From positions 1,196,001 through 1,260,000 of the forward strand of contig BROG01000076.1 in the NCBI GenBank assembly GCA_030159075.1: a stretch of 64,000 nt of DNA, given 5' to 3'. Numbering within the stretch: the stretch's first letter is position 1; the number at the start of each line of letters is the position of its first letter. Position numbers and translations under genes: made by a program. The notes beneath the pieces are model-generated. The model saw only the letters and a list, made by a program, of their open reading frames with translations. It had not been told where the DNA came from and ran no database searches. Source of the stretch: Atrina japonica. Its lineage: Eukaryota > Mollusca > Bivalvia > Pterioida > Pinnidae. Below, piece after piece: positions 60,980-64,000 of this stretch.

Positions 60980-61740
60980 TCGTCGTATCCATAACGTTTG
61001 CAGGCTATTTGTTTTGCGTTTTCTAGCCTGCTGGTTAATAGTTGAGATGTAAAATATATATGGTTATATGTTTAAGCAAACAAATATGACACTCAGTATA
61101 ATAAAATAACTATTACTCTCTCGTGAATACAATATTCATATAAAGAACTTTATTACATATTGCTATAGTAAACGAATGTGTACAGAGTAGGGTAACATAT
61201 ATATTGCACTACTCCTTAAGCTTCCGGTGTCTGTACAAAAGGTACACATTCTGAAAGGTGCGATAAACATCAATAAAAAAAAACCCAAACACTCTTTTTA
61301 TTTAATTTTATAAGTTATGGTATCTCTCCCATACATTGTGACGTGTTTATGACGTATTTACATTCATGTCAAAACAATATTCGTACAAACAAACAACAAA
61401 GATATAAATTATTCCGGGTGGTTCTTCATATAGCACCGTCACATGTTTTGTTTTGTTTTTTCTACATAAGAAAATAGCAGATTTTATATCATAGACAATT
61501 TATACGACACTGGTCAATTTCCATTCGAGACATTTATTTCCATTGATGACGTAAAATGATATTCTCTTATAAGTTATAAACCTAATCTGTAAAGTGAATG
61601 AAGGTAATGATTTCATAATCAAAAGCGACTGGTTGGGGGATGATTTTGTATGGTAATAAGCTTGTTTAAGTGTTGTCGAAGTTCTGCTTGTAGTTATTCA
61701 TCTACATAATTTGTTTGTTTGTTTATCTATTGTACGCCAT
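60980..61740. other. Non-coding stretch, nothing recognised
   Basis: No supported feature. Confidence 0.4.
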
Positions 61741-61744
61741 CACT

Positions 61745-61830
61745 GTCAACATTTGACAAATTTTACAATCGATATAATGACTTTGTTTGCAGTTACTATG
61801 ATGAGTTGCCTGTTCCATACTAATTGTTGA
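61745..61830 (+). pseudogene. Scrap of RT C-terminus
   Basis: The frame TFDKFYNRYNDFVCSYYDEL corresponds to the conserved FRKFYGRYNDLV block and the residues after it (compare 3733-3800). No tail follows; the next sequence is a foldback element. Confidence 0.65.
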
Positions 61831-61851
61831 ATCGTCTCAATACTGTATAGT

Positions 61852-61930
61852 TGCTTTTATTCGCGGGTGATTTAATTTCGCTATATTTGCGGTCAATGAA
61901 AATATCGCGAAATTAAATAACCGTGAATAC
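61852..61930. mobile_element. Small foldback element, TTCGCG-rich
   Basis: ATTCGCGGGTGATTTAATTT CGC and GCGAAATTAAATAACCGTGA AT are inverted arms around about 30 bp. Related in style to the MITE at 27977-28184. Confidence 0.7.
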
Positions 61931-62049
61931 AATACCTTATACTTATGAAGTATCAGATAGACAGTTCGTAATTAATCTTGTGCGAAATTTAATACCCGTA
62001 CTCTTTCAGAAGAACGCAAAATTTTCTCCCAGTGAAATTAAACAGTTAT

Positions 62050-62440
62050 ATAACATTACAAACATAATACCAAAGTTATAATGCTCAAGACGATCGTTTC
62101 TGTCAATTAGACTTCATCAGTTGGGCCCCAGTGGGACTAATTCATGTACCATGTGGTACCCGATAACGTTTGTGTCGGACTATTGTTTCTATTAGTGATG
62201 GTATGACGCTAGAAGACGATATCTCGCGCTAACATCTTTTCAGCGGAAAGATCGCGTAGAGTTACGTTCAATCACCACTGGAGATACTAGTACCGCACAA
62301 ACGTTAACGGTTTCCACGTGGTATATGAATCAGTCCCATTCAAAACGTCATTTTCTAAAGTGAAAGTGGTATCATACAAGGCCAAATAATAAATCTAAAT
62401 GAATAGCCATATTCGGACAAGAGCATCCACTGTAAAAAGA
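62050..62440 (+). repeat. Dispersed repeat R2 interrupted by a MITE
   Basis: R2 left part (AACATAATACCAAAGTTATA, GACGATCGTTTCTGTCAATT, CTTCATCAGTTGGGCCCCA) ends at 62130 and resumes at about 62340 (TCAAAACGTCATTTTCTAAA, GTGGTATCATACAAGGCCAA, ATAATAAATCTAAAT). The inserted block is the MITE described next. Confidence 0.8.
62132..62338. mobile_element. MITE with 43-bp inverted ends, nested in R2
   Basis: 62132-62174 (TGGGACTAATTCATGTACCA, GTGGTACCCG, TAACGTTTGTG) and 62296-62338 are inverted copies with 37 of 43 matches. The interior of 121 bp has GC-richer sequence (TATCTCGCGCTAACATC, AGATCGCGTAGAG) than the flanks. No frame. The insertion point is precise because the R2 consensus resumes after it; a target duplication is not obvious. 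Confidence 0.88.
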
Positions 62441-62494
62441 TGATCATCTTAGCTCCCAAAGAATTTAGAATTTAAATGCTGTTCTCTCTCTTGA

Positions 62495-62645
62495 AATAAG
62501 ACTTTTGAGGTTTTCATTGTCTGCGATAGATACACCATAGGTGATGACATGACCGATTGGAATATATTTGAAGGGGGCCAAGCACATGGATACGTGGCAG
62601 TATTCTGTTAATGATCGATACCTAATCACCACAAAACCTGTTTGA
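62495..62645 (-). pseudogene. N-terminal piece of RT reading frame, copy 1
   Basis: About 140 bp that is roughly 80% identical to 63717-63870. On the minus strand one frame is open throughout and reads RYRSLTEYCHVSMCLAPFKY, then IPIGHVITYGVSI, then ADNENLKSLIS. The GHVIT-GDLxI-NxxLRxLL type of block is, from memory, the start of the conserved region in this RT group. Only this block remains. Confidence 0.55.
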
Positions 62646-62744
62646 AATTAAATAGTTTGTATGCAGTACTAGGTGTGCCGCTATATGAAATTAAATGCGT
62701 GATCTAAATCGATTTTATGAGGATTTATTCCTCAGATATTAAAT

Positions 62745-63125
62745 GTGAATTTGACCGTGGACTCACAGTGGAGTGACCGGTCGACAGGGGGTGTTACATG
62801 ACACTTGGTACTGCCATTGTATTATCATACATCCACGTAGCATTCTGAAGTACGACCACATACTGGGACCCCTTTCGCCAATCAGATTTAAAACTTATTA
62901 ATAACCTTTTCCTCGGGTTTGACTTTTCACCGAACTCAAGAGGTTTTCAATGGGTTTAGCATGCTAATAGGGTATGCTTACTCTTTCGGACATGCACCTT
63001 GTCCGATCCCGTTTGGGAATTACAATTGTTATTCGCATTGAAACCGTTACAATATCTAACTTGCCCTATTCAAAATGAACTTGGAATTTCGAATAGCCAT
63101 TGTTACTTCTTACTTGTTACTTGTA
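62745..63125 (+). mobile_element. Retroelement tail, subfamily B with A-like start
   Basis: TTGACCGTGGACTCACAG and GTGACCGGTCGACAGGGGGT (A-like) lead to TACGACCACATACTGGGACC, CCTTTCGCCAATCAG, TGACTTTTCACCGAACTCAA, GAGGTTTTCAATGGGTTTAG CATGC, TGCTTACTCTTTCGGACATG, CGATCCCGTTTGGGAATTAC and AAAATGAACTTGGAATTTCG. Same order as the 54-kb tail. Confidence 0.7.
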
Positions 63126-63870
63126 TTACATTTGACACTATGAATTTTCGAAAAATGGTTTGTCTTTAAACACCGTTTCTGGAGAACGCAACTGTCCCAA
63201 GAGTGTTGAAATTTCTCCTTTACGCCTGTCAGTATTTGATAAGGAGTACAAATAAATATTTGGTAGAACATTTGATTGATTATCCTATGTACCTCTGTAT
63301 GCATGAAGTTTAGGTATCCAGTATAAATATGGTTGCTCCAAATCAGTATCGGGTGAGGGTTTATCAAAAGAGTGCAATACTCTTTCATAATTTGAAGGAT
63401 TTCGTCCATTGGCTACCTGAGTATGAAGGATTACCATAATTTAGTATAAACCCTAGTTCTTCTCATAGACAATGATAATGAAGTGCCTTACAAACTAATA
63501 CAAGGCATCGTCTGCTACAATAACTTTTGGGTCCTCTGATCACATAGTTTTTGTCAGTTTTATTATTCAAGATTTCATTAACCATCGTACAGTTTTCAAC
63601 CGTGTCTGCCCCCGCATTTATGTTTGACCCATAGCCTAGCAAATCCTCGGCAGAATTCATAATTACGCTGAAATTTTGTTGCAAAGTAACGGGACGGGGT
63701 TCAAGGTATTTTTGACCTCTTGAATTAAGACTTGAGGTTTACCTTTTCTTCAATAGATACACCACAGGTGATGACATGACCGATAGGATTGTATTTGAAG
63801 GGCGTCAAAGTACATGAACACGTGGCAGTACTCTGTTGACGATGGTTGATACCTAGGCACTACAGCATGA
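63125..63870 (-). pseudogene. N-terminal half of the RT reading frame, decayed
   Basis: Read in several minus frames. 63870-63720 gives SSTEYCHVFMYFDA then, after a 1-bp shift, the PIGHVITCGVSI-like block and NLKS. 63684-63463 (73-aa frame) opens MQQNFSVIMNSAEDLLGYGS, matching the W-NF-IM-S-EDYA-W type block, and ends in a VFVCK-HY-like segment (VLVCKALHYHCL). 63409-63110 (99-aa frame) starts DEILQIMKEY and holds LTGVKEKFQHSWDSC and FSKIHSVK, corresponding to the region just before the first RT palm motif. Together they give the expected order of the part upstream of the palm, with frameshifts between. This complements the C-terminal remnants elsewhere. The family reading is from memory and is an inference. 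Confidence 0.6.
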
Positions 63871-64000
63871 TCTTTAACGAAAATATGGCGGAACACAGAA
63901 CTGAACCTTTTTATGATTTCGAATATTGTCAATGATCAGAAGGCCTACCTTTAGTTGAAAATTTTAGTTTTGGAAATAGACGCTTCAGGCTGTAAGACGT

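Overview
This is a eukaryotic, AT-rich, essentially gene-free window. It most likely comes from a bivalve or another marine mollusc. The evidence is the mixture of remnants: tRNA-headed SINEs with an ACAACAATAA-type tail, many decayed copies of a reverse-transcriptase (RT) element I recognise from mollusc genomes, dozens of long di-, tri- and tetranucleotide microsatellites, and many short foldback (MITE-like) elements. No bacterial, organellar, rRNA or functional tRNA gene was seen. The species call is inference.

Layout. 1-5.5 kb: a SINE piece, two (CT)n tracts around a dispersed core, and two RT-element remnants (3131-4080, 5240-5545). 5.5-8 kb: a foldback element and a 215-bp duplication placed between trinucleotide microsatellites. 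9.7-10.8, 21.6-22.4 and 25.5-26.0 kb: minus-strand RT remnants; the one at 10.1-10.8 kb has the longest open frame (118 aa with the YIDD motif). 11.9-12.1 kb: an intact SINE with 13-bp target duplications. 14.4-14.6 kb: two retroelement tails nested in each other. 24-30.8 kb: foldback elements and SINEs. 31.2-31.8 kb: RT remnant of a second subfamily. 33.9-34.1 kb: minisatellite plus CA/TA tracts. 35.6-36.2 kb: a 45-bp minisatellite whose unit matches the retroelement tail. 39.7-45.4 kb: foldback element, SINEs, a 22-bp palindromic array inside 11-bp direct repeats, and a duplicated CPNCC-coding segment followed by a possible 33-nt exon. 46-53 kb: microsatellites and two copies of a MITE family. 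53-55 kb: chimeric retroelement tails. 57-59 kb: a possible exon and a near-perfect foldback element. 59-64 kb: retroelement tails, a nested MITE, and two decayed copies of the N-terminal part of the RT reading frame.

No genes can be shown to work together. If a host gene crosses the window, only its intron sequence and perhaps a few short exons (45379-45411, 53756-53810, 57637-57716, all +) are here, and those rest on splice-site appearance only. Most long open frames are low-complexity repeats or parts of dispersed repeats. The most notable observations are the tail-derived 45-bp satellite, the self-complementary 22-bp array, the shared 3' tail module of the RT elements, and repeat cores bracketed by microsatellites.
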